This document shows, in pieces, positions 1-11,700 of a stretch of DNA of 64,000 nucleotides. Both the position numbers and the translations under genes were made by a program. Every line of letters begins with the position of its first letter. The stretch's first letter is position 1. This DNA comes from Brasenia schreberi (taxonomy: Eukaryota; Streptophyta; Magnoliopsida; Nymphaeales; Cabombaceae): assembly GCA_036023115.1 (NCBI GenBank), contig JAYKKT010000041.1, positions 4,923,501 through 4,987,500 on the forward strand, given 5' to 3'. The notes beneath the pieces were generated by a model that was not told the DNA's origin, ran no database searches, and saw nothing but the letters and a program-made list of their open reading frames with translations.

Positions 1-781
1 ATGAAGAGTCCGATTGGTTCTTCATCCAATACAATAGGTTACCAAATTAATACTATAAGTGTAGACTATTTGAACATACCTTTAATGATAGCGAAACCGT
101 GATTGAATGGTTACAGGAATATGAATTTGGTTACTGGCTTCTAGCAGGTACATATTCATCACAAAGGAGAACAGAGAGTGGTTATTCTAGTGTGAGGGAT
201 TGCGAGAAGGATCCTCAACAATGTATTAATTAGCTCTGTGGGAAGCTCAACATGTGAGGCAACAAATCTGATCAAGTGATAAGCTAGAAAAGGAAGAGCA
301 CTACAAGTCAAAGGTACAAAGGAGAAGAGGTGAGAACAAAACTAAAACAGGAGTTATAGTAGAACAGAAAATGAAAGAATCGAAAATCAATTGATCATCA
401 AAGGCATTGAGAAGGTCCAAGGAAATGGCGAAGGAAGGCCAACAAAGAGATAAGCAGATAGTGGAAGGGTAAAAAACAACAGGATAAGAGGATCATCTAG
501 GTAGAAATGAGGTGTGATTTGAAGAACACTAGAAGTGAGCGGGGACATAGACATTGATGTTGAACCAGTCTCACCAAAGTTATGAAAAGAAAAAAGTTCA
601 GGTCAAGAAGTGGCGTCCAAGGTCATGGCTGGGTCAACACTGCTATCCTGCCCAGAATAATCACGAAACTCTTAGTTTGGAAATGTCAAGGACTGGGAAG
701 TCCACGAGCAGTTCCGGCCCTTTGTCTACTAGTAAGGAGACATAACGCCTGTATCGTGTACTTGATTGAAATAAGATCAAT
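1..781 (+). pseudogene. L1-type LINE relic, ORF1 end and start of ORF2 endonuclease
   Basis: Eroded plant L1-type (non-LTR) retrotransposon. From about 663 one frame reads TKLLVWKCQGLGSPRA, followed by LVRRHN. This is the usual opening of plant L1 ORF2 endonucleases (family form roughly MKxLxWNCRGLGNPR..., known from the family). The start codon is ACG instead of ATG. The upstream 100-560 part, with a YGYWLLAG-like piece, fits the end of ORF1 but is too decayed to be certain. The reading continues at 1753 on the far side of an inserted RTE LINE. Stops and frameshifts are frequent, so this is not a gene. Confidence 0.7.
765..781. repeat. Target-site duplication, left copy, of RTE copy A
   Basis: ATTGAAATAAGATCAAT here matches ATTGAAATGAAGATCAAT at 1753-1770, with a one-base indel. 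The pair brackets the RTE insertion and shows that the L1 relic was once continuous. Confidence 0.85.
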
Positions 782-1752
782 AACAACAACTAAACCTTCT
801 CTCATACTAGATGGGGTCGGCTACATGGATTCTTTGTTTACACAGAGCTCTATCATGTGTCATATTAGCAGTTAACTCACAATAAGCTAGATCATTCTTT
901 ATTGTTTCTTTCCAACACTTTTGTGATCGTCCTCTACCTCTTTTAATACTTTTAAAATTTAATTTTTCATACCTTCTTATAGGTTTTTCTTTTGATCTTC
1001 TTTCTATATGTTCAAACTATCTTAAACGATATTCTCTCATTTTATCCTCTATTAGTGTCACTCCTAATTTGTTTCTAATAACCTCATTATTTATACGGTC
1101 TTTCTTGTATTACCATTCATCCATCTCAACTTCTTCATTTCTATCACAAACATCTTTTGTATGTGATGATTAATTACCCAACACTCATAACCATAAACCA
1201 TGGCAGGTCTAATTATTGCTCTATAATATTTACCTTTTAACTTTAATAGATCTTCTTATCACAAAGAATCCCTGGCGCTCCTCTCTATTTTAACCAACCA
1301 TCATTTATTCTATCAATTCTTCCGTCACTCTCAAAAATTGACCCTAGGTATTTAAAAATTTTCTTTTGAGGATACAATGTGTGCCAATTTTAATTTCTAT
1401 GTCCTCTAAAGTAACCAAATGATCTAACTTACATTCCATATATTGTGTCTTTGTTCTACTAAGTCGGAGGCCTTTGCTTTCTAATGTTTCCCTCCATAGT
1501 TTCAATTTTCTATTAACTTTTTCCTTAGACTCTTCCATTAACATAATGTCATATGCAAATAACATACACCAGGTACTTCATCTTGAATATGTTTTGTTAA
1601 CTCATTAATCACCGTTATAAATAAGTATGGACTTAAAGTTATCCTTGATGTAACCCAATATTAACTTCAAAGAAGTTTGTCGTTCCTTCGTGAGTCCTCA
1701 CACATGTTTTTGTACCATCGTAGGTTAATGTATGTCAACAGTTTCTTTTTTT
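782..1752 (-). mobile_element. RTE-type LINE, 5'-truncated copy A
   Basis: Minus-strand RTE LINE 3' end. On the minus strand it finishes with GACCCCATCTAG..., then GTTGTTGTT, the microsatellite-type tail used by plant RTE elements instead of poly(A). Residues encoded at 1344-1565 are the C-terminal part of the reverse transcriptase: an FAYD replaces the catalytic F-x-D-D, followed by [16 protein letters not shown]. Only about 1 kb of the 3.3-kb element is present, as expected from incomplete reverse transcription. It sits inside the L1 relic with a 17/18-bp target-site duplication. It has no intact ORF. Confidence 0.85.
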
Positions 1753-2250
1753 ATTGAAATGAAGATCAATGAAACAAAATTTATAAGATTCAAATGCAAA
1801 ATGGGTTTAGCGATGGCTTTGAAATGTCATTTGGAGGAAAGAAGAGGGAGTCTGGATGTACCTTGGAAAGAATCAAAAGATGTCCAGATTACAGCCTAGA
1901 AGATTTTTATTGACGTGGTTATTAGCAAAAGAGTAGGGGATGAAGAATGTCATTTCATTTGATTTTACAGTGATGTGAATGCAGCAAGAATCAAAGAATC
2001 GTGGAGACCGTTAGAATCTTTTAACTTCAAGACGAGATTTGTCTTGGGTAGTGAGCGTGGATTTCAACGAAACACTCCAGTGGCCACTCGTATAGAATCT
2101 TTCCATGGGGCCATAGATACATATGCAGATTGAGAGATTTGGATTTTAGTGGTCATCGCGTCACTTTGTCAAATGAAAGAAAGGATAGAAAAGAGGGGTT
2201 AGAGGTAGTGACGGAAAAGGAATGGCATCTTCATGCAGGAAGATCTGAAC
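1753..2250 (+). pseudogene. L1-type LINE relic, continuation of ORF2 endonuclease
   Basis: Continues the L1 endonuclease after the RTE insertion. Readable scraps include LEERRGSLDVPWKES, where the family has a GRxGGLALxWKE motif; then a piece with RIKESWRPLESF, where the family has RxxSWxLL; then ESFHGAIDTYAD and a following ILVVIAS stretch, which align with the FxxAlxxCgLxDLGFxG region near the catalytic end of the endonuclease. Several in-frame stops. Similarity fades after about 2200 and no reverse transcriptase is recognisable. Confidence 0.6.
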
Positions 2251-4300
2251 GGTGAAGAGAATGTGATGAAGTGCTCAGATGGGAAATAGAAGCAGCAAAT
2301 CTGGGAGTTATTTAGGCAAAAGAACTCAGGCTGAACAAGATTACCTAGAAGGCGATGTGAAGGAGGTCTATGCTCATACTTCATAACAGCTGAGAGGAGC
2401 TTACAGTGGCTTGATCATGGAAGAGATATACCCCACACCTACGGCATTTGATACTTTTTCTAAGCCCAAGTAGTTTAGTGAGTGCAACAAGGTTACTGAT
2501 GCACTGCTGAAATTCGGAGCCCAGCAAGGACCAGGAGTGTGGATCAGACGACTTCCCACCCTTCTTCAAGACATTTTCTATCTGGAAGTGTCAAATTTCA
2601 CTGAAGAATAGATGTTTGCATGCTTTAAGTAGCACGTATCTTTTGGCATAAAAAAAGAAAAGAAAAAAGCCTCTCAAACTAAACATGAAACCTTCTTCGT
2701 AGGGCTGGTTGCGTGGATTCTTGGATGTTATAGTGCTTATTCTCTTCTTATATTAGCTTTTGGCTCTAAAGGAAGCAAGATAATGCCTTCTGATTTCCTC
2801 CCAACACTTCTAAGGCCTGCTTCAACTTCTTTTGAACTTTTGAAGAGAAATATTGTCGAATCAACGATGAAGGATGTGACTCTGGCCATCTGCTACCCAA
2901 TGAAACCCTCTTCCTTTATATGGGCTTATGATCGAATCTGTAAGTGTAAAACCCTCATCGCACAAGGCGTTAACTATCGATAATGCTTTCACCTTGTTGA
3001 TTTAGGAATCACAAAGATTGAGCAGATTGACTTTATGTTCGATCATCTTCGTTAAAATCATCAAAGTTTATCGAAGGTGTGACCACACCCTTGCTGAAGC
3101 CATGATAGATGACAGCAACTGTTGGATACACGCATACACCTAAACTATGGTACAAGCCTTACATGTAATGGCTAGTTGCGTAGTAATGAAAGTGACAGGC
3201 ATCAACCCACACCCACAGAGGAAATAGGTGTCTCTCAACAAAAAAAGTGGACAAAAGTGCTCGACAGAGTGAGTGTCAACAGCGGAACGAGGAGCTGGTG
3301 GACAAAAACGGCGAGAACCATGTAAAGTTTAAAGAAATTCTGAGTTAACCCAATTCTTTCTCTTCCTCTTGTTTATCGACAAGAGCACAACCAACAAATG
3401 CTAATTTCCACCGAAAATCAAATGTAAGGAGTGATTATAGTCAATGCGAAGGCCATGATATCGATACTATAAATGTATTTTTCTATTATATGTATGATTG
3501 GTAAAAATATTTATGCCCAGTAGATCTTCCTAGTGGGGAGGGTCTAACCACCTATAGTGTGGGCGGTGCATCTCCACCACTTATCATACAGCTACTCGCA
3601 AGATGTATGGTTGAAAAGTTTAGGCGATCGCAGACCGGTAGGTGAAATTATGTGGGCACTTAAAATCCTGGTGAGAAGAGGTAGAACAACTGCTAATGCT
3701 AGGTATTTAGGAATGAGAAAATACAACAGTAGGCAACACCTCTTCTAGAACATATCAATGAATGCTCAAGATCTTATATTTAAGTCACTTCCATAGGATT
3801 TAGCATGGACTTTATTATTGATTAAGAAACGGTAGGAACATCTGGACTATATAGTGAATGTGAGCGAAAGAATATTCAAGTTACCTTTTGGGTGGAATTT
3901 TTTGACATTAAATTTTAAAGTGTAAAATAGATACATTTTAATCAATACTAATAAATGAATTATTAAATTAAAATTTATCCAGATAAAATAATAATCAATA
4001 AAAACAATTTAATTGTTCTTTTTAATTAATTATCACATGGATTGAAGTTTTATTTAACCTTTTATATTTATCAATTAAACTTATTTAATTATTAATTAAA
4101 CTCGACCAATAAAGGACAATGAAATATTAGAATGAATTGTCCAGTGAGGATGCAACGACTAAGCAACTCACTCTACCATATCATTGTCCTTTGTTAGTTG
4201 AGGCAGCAGCAAGCCAAAGATGAGACAATCGTCCAGAAAACAAGACCTGAATTGATAAATACTAACAGTGATATTGGCCAAACCATGTATAGTTGCATAC
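2251..4300. other. Unannotated intergenic sequence
   Basis: No ORF longer than about 70 codons and no protein family recognised. 3900-4120 is a very AT-rich stretch. The beginning may be further decayed L1 sequence, but no motif supports that. Confidence 0.5.
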
Positions 4301-4304
4301 TCAA

Positions 4305-4577
4305 CTTTCGAATTCTCTGTTTAGATTTTCCACCACAAGCAATTTCAGTATCCCTATAAGTATCAAAACGTGACAATTCGGCATCAATGCCACAATTACT
4401 ATGGGAAAGAAAATTTAAGTCTTCTTAGTGAATTTTGCTCATGTTTAGAGTTTATTTCCATGGTCATGGTTGGATTATTGACCTTTCGTATTCTCTATAT
4501 AGATTTTTCACCAGAAGTAATTTCAATTTCCCTATAAGTATCAAAAGAGTGACAATTCCTCATCAATGTCATTATTT
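4305..4577. repeat. Diverged direct duplication of about 95 bp
   Basis: 4305-4400 and 4483-4577 are related copies. Both run from CTTTCG(A/T)ATTCTCT through TCCCTATAAGTATCAAAA to GTGACAATTC. Offset is about 178 bp. No coding capacity. Confidence 0.75.
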
Positions 4578-4881
4578 ACATGAATTTGAGAAGAAAAAGG
4601 AACATATTGGTACCCGTAAAATGGTTTTTTAGGAATGGATACACAAGAATAATTTGGATTAAGAGTTTTATAAAAGCGAATTCTGGAGACTTTATGCAAA
4701 CAAACAACAAGGGCCTGTCATGGAAAGACAGCAAAATCAAGATAAACCTAAATCATGGGAACTATAAGGCATGATTTCCTAACAAAATTACTTGTCGCAG
4801 TCACAAATGCCCAAATTAATTAAATCGTGATCGGAAAACAAAGAATCCAGATTTGGTTTATTTGAAACAAAATGGAAGACC

Positions 4882-4908
<27 letters not shown>
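4882..4908. repeat. (CT)n microsatellite
   Basis: Uninterrupted CT dinucleotide tract of about 27 bases. A shorter CT run follows near 5060. Confidence 0.95.
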
Positions 4909-4912
<4 letters not shown>

Positions 4913-5411
4913 CACACACTATATATGCAATGTAAACCTATGCAAACGTGTGACTCTAAGGCGCCTGCCTCCGCATGAATGCGCTTCCATTCAGCCTATG
5001 TGTATCGACTATTAACGACTCTTTATTCGAAGTCATTTAAGCCAAGTTTTAACCATACTCTCTCTCTCTCTCCGGTGCCATATTAATACACAGTACCATC
5101 GAATGAACAAGAGGTGTGTGGTACCCTCATATGTGAGAGTACCGAACACGACAAACTGCTAACGCTTTCGCCTTCTCCATGCCTGCTTGTTCCTCTCATC
5201 CCTCTAGTTAAACTCAGGGTATGAACAAGTGGCGTTTGTTCGTCTCCCGTAACTTGATTAGCTGAGTTTACACATTACACATCTACCCCATTGTGAAGAG
5301 AAGTGTGCTGGTTATTGATTCGACGTTTCAACTTACTTAAGAAGCCAATGGTTTAATTTTCACAACAAAACTTGAATGCAGAAACAACCTTTTTTACTTC
5401 AACAACCGTCC

Positions 5412-5545
5412 GTCAACAAGAATGATTCCACATGGAAGTTCTATTAAGGGAACTGTGTCAACAAGATTGATTCCACATGGAAGTTCTGTTAAGGGAACTA
5501 TGTGTCAACAAGATTGATCCACATGGAACTTCTATTACAGAAACT
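5412..5545. repeat. Three imperfect tandem copies, period about 45-47 bp
   Basis: GTCAACAAGA(A/T)TGATTCC followed by ACATGGAAGTTCT repeats at 5412, 5457 and 5504 with a few substitutions and short indels. It lies just downstream of the CBBY stop codon, on its 3' side. 4909-5411 holds nothing else recognisable. Confidence 0.85.
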
Positions 5546-5780
5546 AACTTTTGTTAGGACGAACACCTCTTGTTCAGCTCATTTAACCTGGAGTTTGTAT
5601 AAATTCTTGTGTTCAGGTTGCATTTGGAGCACGATGAACCTGAATACCCTCTGTTTGAAAAGTTAAGCTCCTTCAAACGTACTGGAAATATGAAAACTAA
5701 TTTAAGTTTCTCCAAGGCAAAATAGCAATAGATGATCTTGGTGGTTAATTTCTTTTAGTTTCCACAATATCACTACTCTT

Positions 5781-8700
5781 CTAGCTTACATATTGCTTTT
5801 CTAAAAGATTTGCACAGAAAGTAAGGTCAAAGCGTTCCTCTGGAGGATCACCTATGAAGTCAAAGACCACATCTGCATTCTGAAAATCTTCTTCAGCTGT
5901 GTAACTGCAATAACAGAAAACAGCAATATGAATCAATAAATGATTGAAGAAACTATGAGAAGGTGCACTACCGACAAAATGAAATACAATGACCTATGCA
6001 CCTTCCTTTTATGGCACTCATTGGTCAAGGCATTCTATTGTCCAACAACAACAACCAAGCATTTTCCATTACTAGATGGGATCAATTACATAGATTCATT
6101 ATTTCCACATAGCCCTATCATGTGCCATGCCCACAGTTAATATAAACTAGATCATTCTTTATTGTTTCTTTCCAACACTTTTGTGGTCATCTTCTTCCTC
6201 TTTCAACATTTTCACAATCTAGTTTTTCATATCTTCTTATGGGAGCATCATTTGGTCGTCTTTCTATGTGTCCAAACCATCTTAAACGATTTTCTCTCAT
6301 TTTATCCTCTATTAGTGCTAATCCGAATTTATTTATAATAACCTCATTAAATATACAATCTTTTCTTGTGTGATCACTCATCCATCTCAACATCTTAATT
6401 TCTGTTATCGACATCTTTTGTACATGTTGATGATTAAGTGCCCAACACTTAGAACCATAAAACATAGCTGGTCCAATTGCCTTTCAACTTTAATGGTATC
6501 TTCTTATCATATAATACTTTATCCCCCTCGCCATATTAACCAACCGATATTAATTTTATATGTAACATCTCCTTCAATTTTTTTATCACTTTAAAAAATT
6601 GACCCTAGGTATTTAAAACTTTTCTTTTGATGGATGCAATGTGTGTCAATCTTAATTTCTATATCCTCTAAAGTACCCAAATGATAAAACTTATATTTCA
6701 TATATTTTGTCTTTGTTTTACTAAGTCTGAAAACTCCGCCCACGTAAGGGATCACCCTTGCATGTCCGGTCCCAAGCCCAGATAAAGGAGGGTTGTGTTA
6801 GGCTTTTGACAGCCAACGTAAAATTTCGTCGAACTTATTTACCATGAATTCTACAAATTATGATAGGGCTATGTGGAAACAAAGAATCTATGTAGCTGAC
6901 CCCATCTAATATGTGAAAAGGCTTTTTTTGTTGTTGTTTTGCTAAGTCAGAAGCCTTTACTTTCTAATGTTTCTCTCCATAGTTCCAATTTCCTATTAAC
7001 TTTTTTCTTAAACCCATCCACTAACAGAATGTCATATGCAAATAACATACACCAAAATACTTCATCTTAAATATGTTTTGTTAACTTATCAATAACCAAT
7101 ATAAATAAATATGAACTAAAAGTTGATCCTTGATGTAACCCAATATTAACTTCAAAGGAGTCTGTCATTATTTCACGAGTCCTCATACATATTTTTATAC
7201 CATCGTATATATCTCTTATAAGATTTGTTTATGTCAATGGGATACCTCTCTTTTTCAAGGTTCTTCAAAGAACAACTTTTGGAACCCTATCATAAGCTTT
7301 TTTTAGATCAATAAATATCATATAAAGGTTTTTTTTTTACTCTAAAATGTTTCATAAGACATCTCAATAGTACATCTGTAGGGCATCAATCCAAATTGGT
7401 TCTCTGTTGTACTCGATACTTGTCTTAACCTACATTTGATAATTACAACAACAACAACTAAACCTTTTTCCATACTAGACGGGGTCGGCTACCTGGATTC
7501 TTTGTTTCCACATAGCCCTATCATGTGTCATGTTAGCAGTTAACTCAAAATAAGCTAGATCATTCTTTATTGTTTCTTTCCAACACTTTTGTGGTCATCC
7601 TCTACCTCTTTTAATACTTTCCAAATTTAGTTTTTCATACCTTCTTACAAGTTCTTCTTTTGATCTTATTTCTGTATGTCCAAACCATCTTAAACGATAC
7701 TCTCATTTTATCCTCTATTGGTGCCACTCCTAATTTGTTTCTAATAACCTCATCAGTGTTATCCGTATTGTGGGAAGCCACGATACGATACGGGTGATAC
7801 GCCAAAAAAAAATCAACATTTTTTAATTTTTTTTTTTATTTTTAAATTTTTTTTTCAGGTTTTTGGCCTCTCTTCACTTCTCTATGCTTGTAATTTGGGT
7901 TTATAATTTTTTTTATTGAATAAGAATAATTTATGAACAAATAAAAATTGTGCCACGATACGATACGGGCGATACGCCTAAAAAAAATTCAAATTTTTTT
8001 TAAAATTTTTTTTTGCAGGTTTCTAGCCTCTCTTTACTTCCCTATGCTTGTAATTTGGGTTTATAATTTTATTTATTGAATAAGAATAATTTATGAATAA
8101 ATAAAAATTGTGACAAAATCATTTTCCTTTTTGTTGCCAACTTTTAGGTATATTTCTGCTAGCAGTTTTTAATTTCATGAGATCGCAAACAATTAAAAAC
8201 ATTTGGTTGCCTCAGTTCATTGAGTGGGCATTTCACAACTTCACTATTTTAGGGTTCACCTTACGTGACTTCCATTGAGTTGAACATGATCAACATGTGT
8301 GAGGCTTAACTCAGTCTGTGAAGTGAGAAATGAAGCTCAAGCATTAGTTAAAAAGCTAGTCGTAAGAGAAAAAGAGATATCATCAAGTAATAATATCACA
8401 TTACTGAGGTGTCATAGAGTCAATAATCAAAGAAATTGAGCTCATTGTTTTGCTCACATATAAAAATTAGCAAATATGACAACTACATGTACAAAGATAA
8501 CTGTTTGTTAATTTTGATATATTAGATGAGTGGATTATGGAAGATAACGAAGAAAATGCACTCCTAACCAAAGAAGACATTGCATGAATTAATTTGAAGT
8601 GCAACATCATGAAGGAGATGAAGATTTTCATTTTAAAGCAGAAGGTGATGAGAAACTTTAAATCTTTATCAAGTAGAAGATGAAGATTATTTAGTTAATC

Positions 8701-11700
8701 ATCCTGATACAAATTTACAATATGTAAAATGTAAATGTATTTCATTTTTTGCTTCACAATATGTAATTTTGGATGCAATTGTTCAATGTTGAATGTTCAA
8801 TCTGTGATAAACTTTGCATTATATGAATTTAAAGCAATTATCAAATTTTTCCAGATTTTTTTCGATTTTTTACTAATTTTCTTGATTTTTTAAATAATTT
8901 TTATTTTATTTTAATATTAAAGTATGATATGATACGATACGATACGCACGTATCGTGGAGCCCAGCGATACGCGATATGATATGCGTCAGAAAACACTGA
9001 ACCTCATTAAGTATACTGTCTTTTCTTGTATGACCACTCATCCATCTCAACATCTTCATTTCTGTCACATACATCTTTTGTACATGTTATGATTAACTGC
9101 CCAACACTCATAACCATAAAACAAGGTAGGCCTAATTGCTGCTCTATAATATTTACCTTTTAACTTTAATGATATCTTCTTATCACAAAGAATACCTGAT
9201 GCTCCTCTCTATTTTAACCAACCAGCATTAATTCTATGCATAACATCTCCATCAATTCTTCCATCACTCTGAAAAATTGACCCTAGGTATTTAAAACTTT
9301 CCTTTTGGGGGATGCAATGTGTGCCAATTTTAATTTCTATGTCCTCTGAGGTAACCAAATGATCAAACTTACATTCCATATATTCTGTCTTTGTTCTACT
9401 AAGTCAGAGGCCTTTGCTTTCTAATGTTTCTCTCCATAGTTCCAATTTTCTATTAACATTTTCCCTAGACTCATCCACTAATACAATGTCATCTACAAAT
9501 AACATACACCAAGGTACTTCATCTTGAATATGTTTTGTTAACTCATCCATCACCATTATAAATAAGTATGGACTTAAAGTTGATCCTTGATGTAACCCAA
9601 TATTAACATCAAAGAAGTCTATCATTCCTTCATGAGTCCTCACACATGTTTTTGCACTATCGTACATGTCTCTTATAAGGTTAATGTATATCAATGGGAT
9701 ACCTCTTTTTTCTAAAGTTCTTCAAAGAACCTCCCTCGGTACCCTATCATAAGCCTTTTCTAAATCAATAAATATCATGTGAAGGTCTTTCTTTTTTGCT
9801 CTAAAATGTTCCATAAGACATCTCAAAAGGTGAATCGCTTTAATAGTAGATCTGCCTAGCATGAATCCAAATTGGTTCTCTGTTGTACTTGATATTTGTC
9901 TTAACCTACGTTCGATAATTCTTTCCCATAATTTCATAGTATGACTCATTAACTTGATACCTTGATAATTCACACAATTTTAAATGTCTCCCTTGTTCTT
10001 ATATATGGGCATAAGTGTAATTGTTCTCCATTTGTTGGGCATCTTTTGGTTTTTTCATATTTCATTAAATAGTCTTGTGAGTCAAGTGATTCCTATTTCT
10101 CCTAGTATTTTTCAAACTTCTATAGGAATGTTATCTGGTCCTACCGATTTACCAGTATGTTTAAGAGCCTCTTTGACTTCATTCTTTTGAATCTGTCGGT
10201 AGAAATTATGGTTTATATACTTTTCTGATTTGGCTAACTCTCCTAAGCTAATACTAACATCTTTATTTTCATTAAAAAACTTATAAAAATAGTTTTTTCA
10301 TCTATTTCTTATATCATCATTTGCCACTAGAATTTTTTCTTTGTCTTTGATGCATCTAATATAATTAAGATCTTTAGTTTTCTTATCTTTAGCCCTAACT
10401 ATCCTAAAAATATCTCTTTCACCCTCTTTTGAGTTGAAGTTTTTATATAAATCCTCCCAAATTTTAGCTTTTGCTTCACTCACGGCCTTTTTCGCTTCCT
10501 TCTTTGCTTTCTTATAAGCCTCTAAAGTTTCACTAGTTTTCTTAGCATAATGTAATTTGTAACATACCCTCTTTGCCTTGATTTTATTTTGCACTACTTC
10601 ACTCCACCACGAAGCTTCTTTTTGTGCCGGTACACCTCCCTTATATTCACCTAACACATCTTTCGCCACTTTTCTAATATGTATAGCCATATTGTTTCAC
10701 ATATCACAAGGTGTACCAACATAATTCCAAGCATCTCCTTGAAGGACTTTTTATTTAAATATATCTTCTTTCTCACTTTTGAGGTTCCACCGTTTAGTCC
10801 GAATAGCTCGATGCACTCTTTTCTTCTTTGTCCATTTTTTTATTTGTAAATCCATAACAAAAAGTCGATGTTGGGTGGTTAAGCTTTCTCTTGGAATTAC
10901 CTTACAATCTTTACAACACACACTATCTTTTTTTCTACAAATAAAGTAATCAAATTGTGTTTGTGATAAGCCACTCTTATAAGTAATTAAATGTTCATCT
11001 CGTTTTTTGAAGATTGTATTGACTATCAAGAGATCAAATGCCATAGCAAAATTTAAAATCTCCATACCTTCTTCATTTATATCCCCAAAACCAAAGTTTT
11101 CATGAATACCTTGATATCCTAATGCCTCTTTACCAACATGTCCATTTAAGTCTCCTCCTAAACAAATCATCTCTCTTTGTGGAATCCTTTGAATCACTTT
11201 ATCTAACTCTTCCCAAAAAGCTGTCTTTATACTATCTTTTAGTATGACTTGAGGTACGTAAGCATAAACTATATTCAAAACCTTTGCCCCTAACACTAAT
11301 TTCAACATCATGATTTGGTCACCATATCATTCTATGTCTACTACACTATCCTTTAAATCTTCATTTATGATAATACCAACTCCGTTTCGAGCTTTTTTCT
11401 TACCTGAGTACCATAATTTAAAACATGTATCCTCTATCTCCTTTGCTTTTTCTCCAACCCACTTTGTCTCTTGTAAACATAGAATATGAATTTTTCTCCA
11501 AATCATAGTATCTATCACCACCATTAGCTTCCTAGATAATGTTTCGATATTCCAAGAACCAATACGAATCTTATTATCTAGGACTAGCTTCCTTACCTCC
11601 CACATCCGTCTATATTGAAAATACGGAGACCCTCTCTGGAAATTATTCACTACATTCGAGCGGCAATATAGCTAGACTAACTTCTTTACCCACACCCGTC

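Larger units (their letters stand above)
6042..7444 (-). mobile_element. RTE-type LINE copy B, 3' part
   Basis: Minus-strand RTE copy with its (TTG)n tail at about 6042-6057. Codons at 6187-6465 encode the RTE C-terminal region, with motifs [13 protein letters not shown] and [15 protein letters not shown]. It carries an inserted 205-bp RTE derivative at 6732-6936. At 7434-7444 it is cut by full-length copy C, and it resumes at 11980-12010 with the next bases of the same reverse transcriptase region (TTTGATAATTCTTTCTC). Decayed, no intact ORF. Confidence 0.85.
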
